DNA of 54,250 nucleotides from DATEHQ01 sp035279525 (GTDB lineage: Bacteria; Chloroflexota; Dormibacteria; Dormibacterales; Dormibacteraceae): the NCBI GenBank assembly GCA_035279525.1, contig DATEHQ010000153.1, positions 1-54,250 of the forward strand. Direction: 5' to 3'. Made by a program: the position numbers and the translations under genes. This document shows positions 16,773 through 24,998 of this stretch, piece by piece (position 1 is the first letter of the stretch; each line of letters starts with the position of its first letter). Below the pieces are notes generated by a model. The model did not search any database, was not told the DNA's origin, and saw only the letters and a program-made list of their open reading frames with translations.

Positions 16773-16786
16773 TAGGATAACCTAAA
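16773..16786 (-). promoter_or_regulatory. Predicted DtxR/IdeR-type operator and promoter of the metal-regulator operon
   Basis: TAGGATAACCTAAA is close to the DtxR/IdeR box (TTAGG...CCTAA half-sites) and is nearly palindromic. On the minus strand a possible promoter is TTGGCC, 16 bases, TATCTT, with the palindrome between the two boxes, so a bound repressor would block polymerase. Assignment is by eye; the promoter boxes are weak. Confidence 0.6.
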
Positions 16787-16835
16787 CCTGGGCCAAATAT
16801 CTCGGCCTTAAGTCAGAAGATCTGAATCTCGCTCC

Positions 16836-17615
16836 CTACTTGCAGGCGCCGGTTGCCGATGCAGCCGGGTCGTACGTCACGCTCACGTTGGGGGTGATGG
16901 TGACCGGCCCTGGCGCGGTGATGATCGCCAGGTACGCGGCGCAGCCCCGCGCCAGCGTGAAGTCGTAGTTCACCGAACGCACGCCGAGCACGCCCCACGT
17001 CGAGCCCGAGTGGTGCATGCAGTAGTCGGTGTTGGCGACGCCTCTGTCCACGCAGAGGACCGCGTCCTTGAACTGCGGCGTCGAGAGGATGCTCACGTCC
17101 ATCGGAGCGTTCGAGGTCAGCTTGAGGTGGAAGGTGAAGGTGTCCGGCACCGTCGAGGACAGGTACTCGCTCGGGCCCTGAATCGTCTGCGGCACGTTCC
17201 AGACCCCAAGGGTCGGGTGCTGGAGCTCGGTGCTTAGATCCGTCACCTGCTGCCGAGACACCTGGAGCTGACCCTCGGTGACCTTGAGCTGGTCGTTGAG
17301 GTTCTGGTTGCGCCCGTCGAGCGATTCGTTCCGGGTTTGCAGGTCGCGGATGGTGGCCTGGTTGTTGGTGTCGTCGGCGTAGAGCAGACCGATCCCGCCG
17401 GCCGTCACCAGCAGGGCTGCAGCCAGCGCCGCGGTCCAGAGCCTTCGCTGCCGCGTCGAGACGATGGTCCGCCACGCCGGCGCGGGTCGTGGGATCGGCG
17501 ACGTTGGTGGCGCATAGGTCTCGATCGGAGGCGCCACCACCTGGTCGGCCGGAGGCAAGAGCTGGTCCATCCCGGTGGGCGTCATGATCTCACCCTGTCG
17601 CGCATCAATTGTCAT
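16836..17615 (-). CDS. Membrane-anchored coiled-coil protein of unknown function
   Basis: This 259-residue protein is not recognised as a known family. A proline-rich cytoplasmic segment (about residues 15-60) is followed by one membrane helix (WTAALAAALLVTAGGIGLLY, about 70-89). Next comes a predicted coiled coil of about 55 residues rich in Gln, Asn and Leu, then a C-terminal extracellular beta-rich domain with four Cys (VLCVDRG, DYCMHH, ARGCAAY and a final Cys two residues from the end) that could form disulfides. The ATG overlaps the stop of the upstream lipoprotein gene (ATGA), which fixes the start and implies co-translation with that beta-propeller lipoprotein. A joint surface complex is plausible but unproven. 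Confidence 0.7.
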   Translation of the reverse strand: MTIDARQGEIMTPTGMDQLLPPADQVVAPPIETYAPPTSPIPRPAPAWRTIVSTRQRRLWTAALAAALLVTAGGIGLLYADDTNNQATIRDLQTRNESLDGRNQNLNDQLKVTEGQLQVSRQQVTDLSTELQHPTLGVWNVPQTIQGPSEYLSSTVPDTFTFHLKLTSNAPMDVSILSTPQFKDAVLCVDRGVANTDYCMHHSGSTWGVLGVRSVNYDFTLARGCAAYLAIITAPGPVTITPNVSVTYDPAASATGACK

Positions 17616-18820
17616 GTTTGCCCGGGTCGCGGCCACACGCTGTAGACGCGGCTGATCTTCGAGGCCGTCTCCGCCTGGGTCGCGGTGTCGAAGGTGAAGG
17701 TCTTGCCGTCGGGCTGCCAGGCGATCTGGCACAGGCCGGTGCACTTCGCCTCCTCCAGATAAAGGACGGCGGTGGAGTTCAGCCAGGCGGCGCCGGAGCG
17801 TGGATTCTGGAGCTTCCCGCCTGAACGCCCGCCGTGGCCGTACAGCCAGACGCTGGGCATGCCCGTCGAATCCCGCGCCGTGAAGGCGAGATTGTCGTCG
17901 CCGGCGTCAGCGCTGGGCAGGATCCAGGCCACCTGCTGCGCGAAAGCCTGCTTCACGCCTCCGGCCGAGTTCCAGACGTCGATCACGCCAGATCCCGCGT
18001 GTCTGAAGTAGAGGCTGCTGCCCGTGCTGCCCCAGGTGGCCATGGTCCCCGTGTGCAGGGTGTAGGCGGCGCTGCCGTCCTGGGTCCTGAAGACCTGGAT
18101 CTGGTCGCCAGAGGTGGAGAAGGTCTCGTCGAGGGCGAAGTAGGCGCCGTCCGGCGAGAAGGCGAGATAGGCCGCATCTTCGTTCGGGTTCGGAGCGCGC
18201 GTGGCGGCCGCCCCCATCGAGGCCACCACGCGGTCGCCGCCGCCACTGAACAGGTGGAGGCTCATGGCGGACGAATCCGACGTCAGGTACGCGATGAACC
18301 CTCGGTCCGGGCTCCACGCGTGGAGGCCGTCCAGGTAACCGCCGCCCTGCCAGCTCGTGACGACTGTCGACGTGCCCGTGCTGAGGTCCGCCACCGCGAT
18401 CAGGCTCTGACCGGGCGTGCCGGGTCCGTTCTGAGTCGCCGACCAGGAGATCATCGATTGGGTCACGAGCTGCGGCTTCAGCGTCGAGTTGCCGGTGAGC
18501 GTGCAGAGATTGACCGGGGTCAGTGCGTTGGTCACGTCGGCGACGATGAGAGTCTTCTGGCCCTGCACCGCGACCACCGCCTCGGCGGCGGCGAGCGGCC
18601 TGGTGCAATCGGCCCGCAGCGTGGCCCAGCTCGGTACGACGAGCGGGGTGGCGGGTGCGGACGGCGTCGGTGTCGGGCTCGGGGAAGGCAGTGGACTGGG
18701 GCTCGGTGATGGAGATGGGCTGGCCGGCGCGGACGGGCTCGAGTGCGCCACCGCGGGGCCGTCGGCCGAGCATGCGGCAAGGGCCAGAAGGACACCCAGG
18801 AGGGCTACCCCACTCCTCAC
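17612..18820 (-). CDS. Lipoprotein with TolB/WD40-like beta-propeller
   Basis: This 402-residue protein has a GTG start preceded by TTGAGGTTGAC. A short signal peptide ends in a lipobox (LLALAAC, Cys at about residue 16), followed by a Ser/Pro repeat linker (about 30-60). The rest shows repeated propeller-like strands, such as LHAWSPDRGFIAYLTSDSSAMSLHLF, YLAFSPDGAYFALDE and IQVFRTQDGSAAYTL. The frame extends further upstream, but the signal peptide and ribosome site define this start. It would sit on the outer face of the membrane. It overlaps the next coiled-coil protein gene by four bases. A similar propeller protein is encoded at 25591-26760. No enzymatic residues are evident. Confidence 0.75.
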   Translation of the reverse strand: MRSGVALLGVLLALAACSADGPAVAHSSPSAPASPSPSPSPSPLPSPSPTPTPSAPATPLVVPSWATLRADCTRPLAAAEAVVAVQGQKTLIVADVTNALTPVNLCTLTGNSTLKPQLVTQSMISWSATQNGPGTPGQSLIAVADLSTGTSTVVTSWQGGGYLDGLHAWSPDRGFIAYLTSDSSAMSLHLFSGGGDRVVASMGAAATRAPNPNEDAAYLAFSPDGAYFALDETFSTSGDQIQVFRTQDGSAAYTLHTGTMATWGSTGSSLYFRHAGSGVIDVWNSAGGVKQAFAQQVAWILPSADAGDDNLAFTARDSTGMPSVWLYGHGGRSGGKLQNPRSGAAWLNSTAVLYLEEAKCTGLCQIAWQPDGKTFTFDTATQAETASKISRVYSVWPRPGQT

Positions 18821-19069
18821 GTCAACCTCAAACGAACATGGGTGCGTGGACGTTACGCCCGTGGTCCCCTGGTGCAAGGCGGGAAAGGATACGCGCGGTG
18901 GCCCTCGCGTGCTCGTGACCTCTGTCGAGAGCTGAACCCGTGTAACGAGCGGGACGGCGCCTCGTTTACCCACCAGATGAGTTCATTGGGAGGTGTTGCG
19001 CGGCTCGAACAGGGCGTCGCCGGCTAAACGACACGCAGGGGGTTTTCGCTTTTCAACGGAGCTCGAAAC

Positions 19070-19789
19070 ATGTTCGTACGACGTCTCATCCTGGCCTTCT
19101 CAATCGTCCTCTGCGGTTCCCTCGCCCTCGCCGCGGCCGCGCTGGCGGCCGGCAGCGGATTCGGTCCCGGCAAGTCCACCTTCTCGAGCACCGGCGCCAA
19201 CGCCAGCTTCGGGGTCCCGAAAGGTGCCCAGGGACCGTTTGTAACGGTCTCGGTCAACCAGGGTTACAACTCCTTCAAACCCATGCACCCGGCCGGACCG
19301 CGCACCGTCGTGTACAGCACGATGGTCCAGTACTCGGAGTTCGACCCAACCACCGGCGTGGGTGGGTTCGGATGCTTCGTGGTCCCGGCGGGTGACTTCA
19401 CGGTCAGCAAGGACCTGCAGGGCGCGACGCTCAACGCGACCCTGACGGCGGACGAGCAGTGCCCAGGCTTCGGGACGCCGGTCGGCCAGGTCACGAACCC
19501 AACCGCCTTTGCAGGTGGGGGCGGTGGAGGCGGCCTGAACCTTCCGATCACAGTCAACCTGAGCTGGTCCGGCAGTGGAGCGGTCAGCACGTTCCAGGAC
19601 AGGTCCGGCTTCTCGTGCCTTGGCTTCGACCAGGACACGACCAGCAAATACCTCGACTCGCTCGCGGTCGCGCAGGGGACGATCTCCAGTCAGACCGGGC
19701 GGCTCAGCAGCGACTACGCGGACGTGAACTCATCCGCTGGGACGATGGTCATCTCCGGCTCACCCTCGCCACTCTGCTTCGGTTTCTGA
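19070..19789 (+). CDS. Secreted protein of unknown function
   Basis: This 239-residue protein has a clear signal peptide (RRLILAFSIVLCGSLALAAA, with cleavage probably after ALAAG near residue 28). The ATG is preceded by GGAG. The mature part is rich in Gly, Ser, Thr and Phe with predicted beta strands, a run of seven Gly near residue 150, and few charged residues. Cys pairs (GFGCFVV, DEQCPGF, FSCLGF, PLCFGF) could form disulfides. I do not recognise a family. It is divergent from the propeller lipoprotein and ends beside the second palindromic repeat cluster. Confidence 0.7.
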   Translation: MFVRRLILAFSIVLCGSLALAAAALAAGSGFGPGKSTFSSTGANASFGVPKGAQGPFVTVSVNQGYNSFKPMHPAGPRTVVYSTMVQYSEFDPTTGVGGFGCFVVPAGDFTVSKDLQGATLNATLTADEQCPGFGTPVGQVTNPTAFAGGGGGGGLNLPITVNLSWSGSGAVSTFQDRSGFSCLGFDQDTTSKYLDSLAVAQGTISSQTGRLSSDYADVNSSAGTMVISGSPSPLCFGF

Positions 19790-19848
19790 AGGCAACTTTC
19801 GCAGCGGCCGGCGTTGGCGCCATCGGGCCTGCGCCGGCTGCCGACCCC

Positions 19849-19954
19849 CGGTTGGTCCGGCCAATCCGGGGCCTGCCAGGCGTCGCAACTCGGATAGTCC
19901 GGCCAATCCGAAAACAGCCGGCCCTTCCAACCCGGAGAGGCCGGCCTATCCGGC
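19849..19954. repeat. Second cluster of palindromic intergenic repeats
   Basis: Three units related to those at 1324-1415 lie in a convergent gap: GGTCCGGCCAATCCGGGG (19854-19871), CGGATAGTCCGGCCAATCCG (19891-19910, exact reverse complement of 1365-1384) and GGAGAGGCCGGCCTATCCGG (19934-19953). Orientation is mixed. The last unit runs into the end of the hydrolase gene (stop at 19946). Confidence 0.7.
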
Positions 19955-20782
19955 GCTCTGATGCGCCACGTCCGACCACGCCTCGGTCTGGCGACGACCA
20001 TTCAGGAACGGCAGGACTGTGGAGGCCAGCTCCGGCGCCAGGAACACGTCGTAGTGGGTGTGGTCCGGCAGGATGGCAAGGCGGTTCTGTGACATGTTCT
20101 CGCGCTGCCAGCCGGCGTCGCGCAGGTTGCCACCCAGCATGTTGTAGAACTCGGCGATGTGCGGGGTGGTGAACATGTCGCTGTCGGCGAACACCAGCAT
20201 CACCGGCATCTCCAGCTTCTTGACGTCCTCTGAAAAGTCGAACGGCTGGCGCATGTACTCACCCACGCGGTCGAGCAGCTTCGGGAAGTCCTCAGGATGC
20301 GGTGCCACGGCCGCGTAGGTCTGGTACATCGGCGTGTCTTTCATGAACTCGGCCGCGGCTCCGCTCACCTGCGACTGCATCGGCAGCATCTCCGGGTGGA
20401 AGCCGGCGGTGGAGAAACCGGCCGACATGATCACGAGGCGACGGACGAGCTCGGGATGCTGGACCGCGAACCGGAACGCCACGCCGCCGCCGAGCGAGTA
20501 ACCCATCGCGTCGACCTGGCGGTGGCCGAGGTGCCGCACTATCACCGCCATGTCGTCGCCCATGTCGCGGAGGTCCACCTTGCGGTCGCCCAGCGCGGTG
20601 CGGCCGTGCCCGTGCAGGTCGACCGCGATCACCTCCCGGTCAGCGGCCAGCGCTGGGATCAGCGAGGCGAACATGTCGATCGAGCCAAGGCCCCCGTGGA
20701 GCAGCAGGAGCGGCTCTCCCCGCCCGTGGACCTCGTAGTAATAGTTGACGCCGTTGGCTTCGATGTGCCCGGTTTTGCTCAT
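19946..20782 (-). CDS. Alpha/beta-hydrolase
   Basis: This 278-residue alpha/beta-hydrolase fold enzyme has the oxyanion segment LLLLHGGLGS near residue 30, the nucleophile elbow GYSLGGG (Ser near 95), an acid candidate in VFADSDMF and a catalytic His in PDHTHYDVF near the C-terminus. The ATG at 20782 follows a strong GGAGG ribosome site 9 bases upstream, so the longer frame is rejected. The family covers esterases, epoxide hydrolases and haloperoxidase-like enzymes; the substrate is unknown. It lies 53 bases downstream of the Nei-type glycosylase gene on the same strand and may share its transcript. Confidence 0.85.
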   Translation of the reverse strand: MSKTGHIEANGVNYYYEVHGRGEPLLLLHGGLGSIDMFASLIPALAADREVIAVDLHGHGRTALGDRKVDLRDMGDDMAVIVRHLGHRQVDAMGYSLGGGVAFRFAVQHPELVRRLVIMSAGFSTAGFHPEMLPMQSQVSGAAAEFMKDTPMYQTYAAVAPHPEDFPKLLDRVGEYMRQPFDFSEDVKKLEMPVMLVFADSDMFTTPHIAEFYNMLGGNLRDAGWQRENMSQNRLAILPDHTHYDVFLAPELASTVLPFLNGRRQTEAWSDVAHQSAG

Positions 20783-20835
20783 GTGTTCTTCCTCCCTGAA
20801 GTCCTCATCCCTAAGACGATCGGACGGCCCGGAAC

Positions 20836-21597
20836 TCATCGCTGCGGCTGGCAGGCGGGGCACCAGTAGGTGAGACGCGCGTGCTCGCCCTGGGCCCTGA
20901 CCTTGATCAGCGCGGCGTTGCAGCGTGGGCAGGGCCGGCCGCCGCGGCCGTGCACCGCCCCCTTGCCATAGCCGGGAAAACGCCTCTCCCGCCCTCCACG
21001 CAGGTTGCCCCGCATCGCCTGTCGCGCGGTCTCGAAGAGCGACGCTAGATCTTCATCCGAGATTTCGGCGGTTGAGGTCCAGGGGTTGACGCGGCGCTGC
21101 CAGAGGGCCTCGCACCGATACACGTTGCCGATCCCGGCGGTGACCCGTTGGTCGAGCAGCACCTCGCCAACCGCAACGCGCCCGAGCGTGCGTGCCCGCT
21201 CGACGACTTCGGCCGCCTTCCAATCGTCGGTCAGGATGTCGGGGCCGAGGTGGCCGACCGCGGCGTTCGTGTTGCGAACCAGCTCCACTGTCGGCGCGCC
21301 GAAGCAAACCGCGACGACGTCTTCCGTCTCGAGCATGGCCCTGAGCTGCCACGCCGGCCTGCGCCATGCCTCGCCACGCCGGTAGACGTGCCAGGCGCCG
21401 CGCATCCGCATGTGCGAGTGCAGGGCGTAGCCGGAGTCGAAGTGGATCAGGAGATGCTTGCCGGCCGGCTGGACGGCTGTGACGGTGTGGCCCGTGAGCC
21501 GCGTGAGGGAATCCGGCCGCGCCGCAATGACGCGCTTGCCCTCCAGACCCGAGCGCAGCACAGCCGCCGTCCGCCAGATCGTGTCGCCCTCGGGCAT
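20836..21597 (-). CDS. nei: Fpg/Nei-family DNA glycosylase (endonuclease VIII-like)
   Basis: This 253-residue base-excision repair enzyme is started at MPEGDT so that Pro2 and Glu3, the catalytic pair of the family, follow the initiator Met; longer starts would bury them. The H2TH region includes LLDQRVTAGIGNVYRCEALW (about 155-174). A C-terminal zinc finger is present (CPRC, 16 residues, CPAC). The PEGDT opening, as opposed to PELPE of Fpg, points to the Nei subgroup, which removes oxidised pyrimidines and nicks the abasic site. It probably shares a transcript with the hydrolase downstream and is divergent from the AraC-type regulator. Confidence 0.92.
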   Translation of the reverse strand: MPEGDTIWRTAAVLRSGLEGKRVIAARPDSLTRLTGHTVTAVQPAGKHLLIHFDSGYALHSHMRMRGAWHVYRRGEAWRRPAWQLRAMLETEDVVAVCFGAPTVELVRNTNAAVGHLGPDILTDDWKAAEVVERARTLGRVAVGEVLLDQRVTAGIGNVYRCEALWQRRVNPWTSTAEISDEDLASLFETARQAMRGNLRGGRERRFPGYGKGAVHGRGGRPCPRCNAALIKVRAQGEHARLTYWCPACQPQR

Positions 21598-21676
21598 CCC
21601 TTCCACCATCTTGAGCCGAGCGGACGGCACTGTCGATCGAACACGGCGCCAGGCCCTTTGGGATACTGGACTGGTG

Positions 21677-22099
21677 GTGATCCAGGACCTCGTGCGCCTG
21701 CGTCGCGCGCGTGACCAGATGGACCGCGACTATGCGGAGCCGCTCGACGTCGCGGCGCTCGCCGGCCGCGCTTTCATGTCGGCGGGTCATTTTTCCCGCA
21801 GCTTCCGGGCCGCCTTCGGGGAGTCGCCGTACAGCTACCTGATGACCCGGCGCATCGAGCGCGCCAAGTCGCTCCTCCGTCGAGGCGACCTGACCGTCAC
21901 CGAGGTCTGCTTCGCCGTCGGATGCACTTCGCTCGGCTCCTTCAGCTCGAGGTTTGCGGAGCTGGTCGGTGAGAGCCCGAGCGCCTACCGCGCTCGATCC
22001 CACGACGATGGGGCCGCGATACCCGCCTGCATCGCCAAAGTGATGACACGATCGGTCAGGAACGGCGAAGCAGTGCCATCCACACCGCCGGTGAGCTGA
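21677..22099 (+). CDS. AraC-family DNA-binding protein (HTH domain only)
   Basis: This protein of about 140 residues consists of an AraC-type double helix-turn-helix (LDVAALAGRAFMSAGHFSRSF, then GDLTVTEVCFAVGCTSLGSF) plus a short tail. It lacks the N-terminal ligand-binding domain of classical AraC regulators. Two adjacent GTG codons (21674, 21677) are possible starts. The VOC-fold gene begins 5 bases after its stop, so the pair is an operon; such HTH-only AraC/VOC pairs are common in high-GC soil bacteria. It would control its own transcript, but the inducer is unknown. Confidence 0.85.
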   Translation: MIQDLVRLRRARDQMDRDYAEPLDVAALAGRAFMSAGHFSRSFRAAFGESPYSYLMTRRIERAKSLLRRGDLTVTEVCFAVGCTSLGSFSSRFAELVGESPSAYRARSHDDGAAIPACIAKVMTRSVRNGEAVPSTPPVS

Positions 22100-22103
22100 G
22101 GTC

Positions 22104-22559
22104 GTGGAAATAAAGCTTTCGAACTGCTTCATCGCCGTGCACGACCACGACGAAGCCCTCGCTTTCTATCGCGACGCGCTGGGACTCGAAGTCCGCAACG
22201 ACGTGAAGTTCGAAGGCATGCGATGGGTCACCGTCGGTTCCCCCAGCCAGCCCGAGGTGAACATCGTCCTCGAGCCGCCACTCGCCCTCCCCCACGCCTC
22301 GCCCGCCGACAAGAAAGCGCTGGCCGAGCTGCTGGCGAAGGGATTGCTGCGCGGCGTCATCTTCACCACGGACGATTGCGACGCGACGTTCGAGCGGATC
22401 CGGAACGCCGGAGCCGAAGTGCTGCAGGAACCGATGGACCAGCCCTACGGGGTCCGCGACTGCGCCTTTCGCGACCCGTCGGGCAACATGCTCCGTTTCA
22501 ACCAACCTACCCCGGCGGTGGATCGCCCGCGTACAGCCGGCCGGCCAGCAGGGCGCTGA
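22104..22559 (+). CDS. VOC (glyoxalase/bleomycin resistance/dioxygenase) superfamily protein
   Basis: This 151-residue protein shows a single VOC fold with the usual paired beta-alpha-beta-beta-beta modules: IKLSNCFIAVHDHDEALAFY at the start and CAFRDPSGNMLRF at the end. Metal-ligand candidates are His near residue 13 and Glu in the middle. GTG start, 5 bases after the AraC-type gene. Members include glyoxalases, dioxygenases and antibiotic-binding proteins, so function is open. The last 53 bases overlap, antisense, the 3' end of the MFS exporter gene. Confidence 0.83.
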   Translation: MEIKLSNCFIAVHDHDEALAFYRDALGLEVRNDVKFEGMRWVTVGSPSQPEVNIVLEPPLALPHASPADKKALAELLAKGLLRGVIFTTDDCDATFERIRNAGAEVLQEPMDQPYGVRDCAFRDPSGNMLRFNQPTPAVDRPRTAGRPAGR

Positions 22560-23919
22560 AAAGCGTCACGGCGGCCGCCAGGCCGAAAGCTCCGGCAAGT
22601 CCCGCGGCGACCGGCGCACCGGCGTAATGGGCGGTCGCCACCGCGGCCCCACCGAGCCCCGTGCCGAGCGCGATGCCGAGCCGATTGGTGTTCTGCAGCG
22701 AGGCGATGGCCCCGGTCTCGAAGCCTTTCGGAGCCGTCTCGGCGGCCACGAGATAGAGGGTGTTGAAGGCGACACCCATGGCGGCGCCCGCCAACCCCCA
22801 GGCCGCGTAGCTGACGATCACCGGTAGTCCGACGACGGGCGCGGCCGTCCCCGCCAGCCCCAGGCCCAGCAGGAGCGAGGACCAGCGGACCAGGCTGCTC
22901 TTGTTCCAGCGTTCGATGGCGCGCGTCTGCCACCACGCCCCGAGGCTCCAGGTCAGGTTGACGATGGTCACGGCGGCGCCGCCTTCGAACAGCGAGCGGC
23001 CGGCAACCCGCGTGACGAGCAAAGGCAGGAACACGAAGCCGGTGAAGAACCCGAAGTTGGTCAGCAGGCCGACAAGCACGGTCGAGCCGAGCCCCGGTCG
23101 CGCACGGAAGGTGCCGGGCGGCATCACCCGCACCGCCGACGGGACCAGGATCGCGAGGCCGGCGGCCGCGACAGGGATCGCCAGCCACGAGCTGACGGCC
23201 AGGCCGGTGACGAAAAGCCCGGTCCCACCGGCCAGCAGCAGCGGCCAGCGCAGGCGGAGCGTGGGTCCCGGCGACGCGGTACCCGGGATCGTGGCCAGGC
23301 TCGGCACGACCATGAACATCGCCACCGCCATCAGCGGCAGCAGGGCGAAGAAAGCCCAGCGCCAGCCGACGGTCGAGGCGACCACGGATCCGAAACCTGG
23401 GCCGAGCAGCCCCGGGATGATCCACATCGCCGAGAGCAGGGCCAGGATCCGCGCCCGGCCGGCCTCCGGGTATGCCTTCGCGATGGCGCCGTAGGCGATG
23501 GTGTACTGCGCCCCACCGCCCCAGCCCTGGACGAGCCGGGCCGCGGCCAGCACGGGCATCGAGGGCGCGAACCCCGCCGCCAGCGTGCCCAGCGCGAAAA
23601 TCCCGATCATCAACGTGAACGGCCGGGCCGGACCTTGCCGGTCGGCGGCCTGGCCGGCCGCGGGTGTCGCCGCGATGCTGGCCAGGAAGTAGCCGGAGAA
23701 GACGAGCCCGTAGAACTGGATGCCTCCTAGGTCGTGCGCGACGGCCGGCATGATCGAGGCGACCACCGACGATTGGACGGCGGCCACGAACTCCACCAGC
23801 AGGATGCCGATGGTCAGCCGCCCGCGGCCTTCTCCAACCAGCTGCCGCCAGCCCAGCACCGGCGCCGCAACCCTGGCCGAACCGGCCGCAGACGGCTGCG
23901 AGGTCGGCTGGTCCGTCAC
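22507..23919 (-). CDS. MFS transporter (probable drug/multidrug exporter)
   Basis: This protein of about 470 residues has 12-14 hydrophobic segments. The first helix region is IGILLVEFVAAVQSSVVASI, followed by GQAADRQGPARPF, the loop 2-3 motif of the major facilitator family, and a motif C-like GPGFGSVVAS. The GTG at 23919 gives a short hydrophilic N-terminus; a TTG at 24003 would add 28 residues, and either is possible. The family and a multidrug-type role are inferred from the EmrB-like pattern. The 3' end overlaps the VOC gene on the other strand by 53 bases. Confidence 0.85.
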   Translation of the reverse strand: MTDQPTSQPSAAGSARVAAPVLGWRQLVGEGRGRLTIGILLVEFVAAVQSSVVASIMPAVAHDLGGIQFYGLVFSGYFLASIAATPAAGQAADRQGPARPFTLMIGIFALGTLAAGFAPSMPVLAAARLVQGWGGGAQYTIAYGAIAKAYPEAGRARILALLSAMWIIPGLLGPGFGSVVASTVGWRWAFFALLPLMAVAMFMVVPSLATIPGTASPGPTLRLRWPLLLAGGTGLFVTGLAVSSWLAIPVAAAGLAILVPSAVRVMPPGTFRARPGLGSTVLVGLLTNFGFFTGFVFLPLLVTRVAGRSLFEGGAAVTIVNLTWSLGAWWQTRAIERWNKSSLVRWSSLLLGLGLAGTAAPVVGLPVIVSYAAWGLAGAAMGVAFNTLYLVAAETAPKGFETGAIASLQNTNRLGIALGTGLGGAAVATAHYAGAPVAAGLAGAFGLAAAVTLFSALLAGRLYAGDPPPG

Positions 23920-24193
23920 GCGCCCCGGCTGCCTCGACGGTTTGACATCAATGCGTGATTCTCTTGGATCACCTGGCCGCGGGCGATCGGATGCTGATGG
24001 CAAGGTCGACGATCGTCACGTTAGAGACCGGGTGGCCGACCTGGCTTCTCGATTCCTGACCAGATCGAGCTCGAGAGTGCCTTTGAGGAGGCCTGGTCCT
24101 CGCCCGAGAAGCGCTCCCAGGCGGCCTGGCGCCGGCCAAGCCGCGAAGCAGGGGCGGGCGCGCCGTCGCGCGCCCGCTCCCCAGCTTGAATCG

Positions 24194-24721
24194 CTAGACG
24201 ATCGCCGCGGCGATGGCTCGGCTGAGCGCGTTTGAGGTCGTCGTCGCCACGCACGACGCTGTGCCGCTGTGCGCCTGATGGGCCAGCACGTTGGCGTCCA
24301 CTCCGCAAACGTTTGCCGCTATGCCGATCGGCACCGCAACCGAGACCGGCACCTGGAGGGCGATGTTCTGCAGGTTCACGTTGACAAGGCCCGACTGGTT
24401 GTTGCTCGCCCCGCCGCCACCCCCTCCAGTCATCGCATTGGCGATGGCCGTGCTGAGGGCGTTCGAGTTCGACATCGCCGTACAGCTGACGGCTCCGTTC
24501 TGCAGCTGCGTGGCCAGCACGTTTACGTCGATGCCGCAAACGTTCGCGGCGACCGATACAGGAACCGCGACGGACACCGGCACCTGCAGCGCGAGGCTCT
24601 GAAGGTTGACGTTGACAAGACCTGACTGGTGGTTGCTCTGCGCTGAGGCCGCGCCGGCCCCGGCAACGGTCATGACAGCCGCCGCGAAGGCGCACGTGAT
24701 CGCAAGTCGTAGTCGATGCAT
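24194..24721 (-). CDS. Secreted chaplin-like protein with two tandem repeats
   Basis: This 175-residue protein has a signal peptide (LRLAITCAFAAAVMTVAGAG, cleavage after ASA near residue 28) and two tandem repeats of about 65 residues, roughly 31-98 and 105-172, joined by a hexaglycine linker. Each repeat opens with QSGLVNVNLQ, continues VPVSVAVP..., has a Cys in NVCG(I/V)D and a second Cys about 20 residues later. The valine-rich VPV strand and the NVCG motif recall the chaplin domain of Streptomyces, whose members form amyloid-like surface fibrils. No LPXTG anchor is present, so it resembles short, secreted chaplins but is doubled. GGAGGAGA precedes the ATG. Family membership is a pattern judgement and needs a profile search. 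Confidence 0.65.
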   Translation of the reverse strand: MHRLRLAITCAFAAAVMTVAGAGAASAQSNHQSGLVNVNLQSLALQVPVSVAVPVSVAANVCGIDVNVLATQLQNGAVSCTAMSNSNALSTAIANAMTGGGGGGASNNQSGLVNVNLQNIALQVPVSVAVPIGIAANVCGVDANVLAHQAHSGTASCVATTTSNALSRAIAAAIV

Positions 24722-24748
24722 TCGCTCTCCTCCTGAGATTTCTGATGA

Positions 24749-24765
24749 CTTGCCCAGCCGGCAAG
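24749..24765 (-). other. Leader hairpin upstream of the chaplin-like gene
   Basis: CTTGCC (24749-24754) pairs with GGCAAG (24760-24765) around a 5-base loop, 28 bases upstream of the ATG on the minus strand. It may be a 5' leader structure; no riboswitch class was recognised. Confidence 0.35.
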
Positions 24766-24998
24766 CAGTTCTAATAGAGCAATGCACCCCGCTGGCCGAT
24801 TACCGACGGGTCAATGCCTATGAAGTTGAGACGGCTGCGTACCAGAAACCGTCCAGATCGATTTGACCCGCGTTGGCGGAGTTGCGTTTTGCAATGTGAA
24901 GTCGAGAGAGTCGTGGCCCTCGCCCGCGGTGGTGGTCGGCAGGCGCAGGTCGCGCCGTCCTACCGCTCGGGTGCACGCATCGTCGCTGGTGCGCAGAC

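Noticed and set aside
18660..18740. Short GC-rich sequence repeats in the lipoprotein gene as a repeat element
   Set aside because: They encode the Ser/Pro linker of the lipoprotein and are explained by coding of a low-complexity segment.
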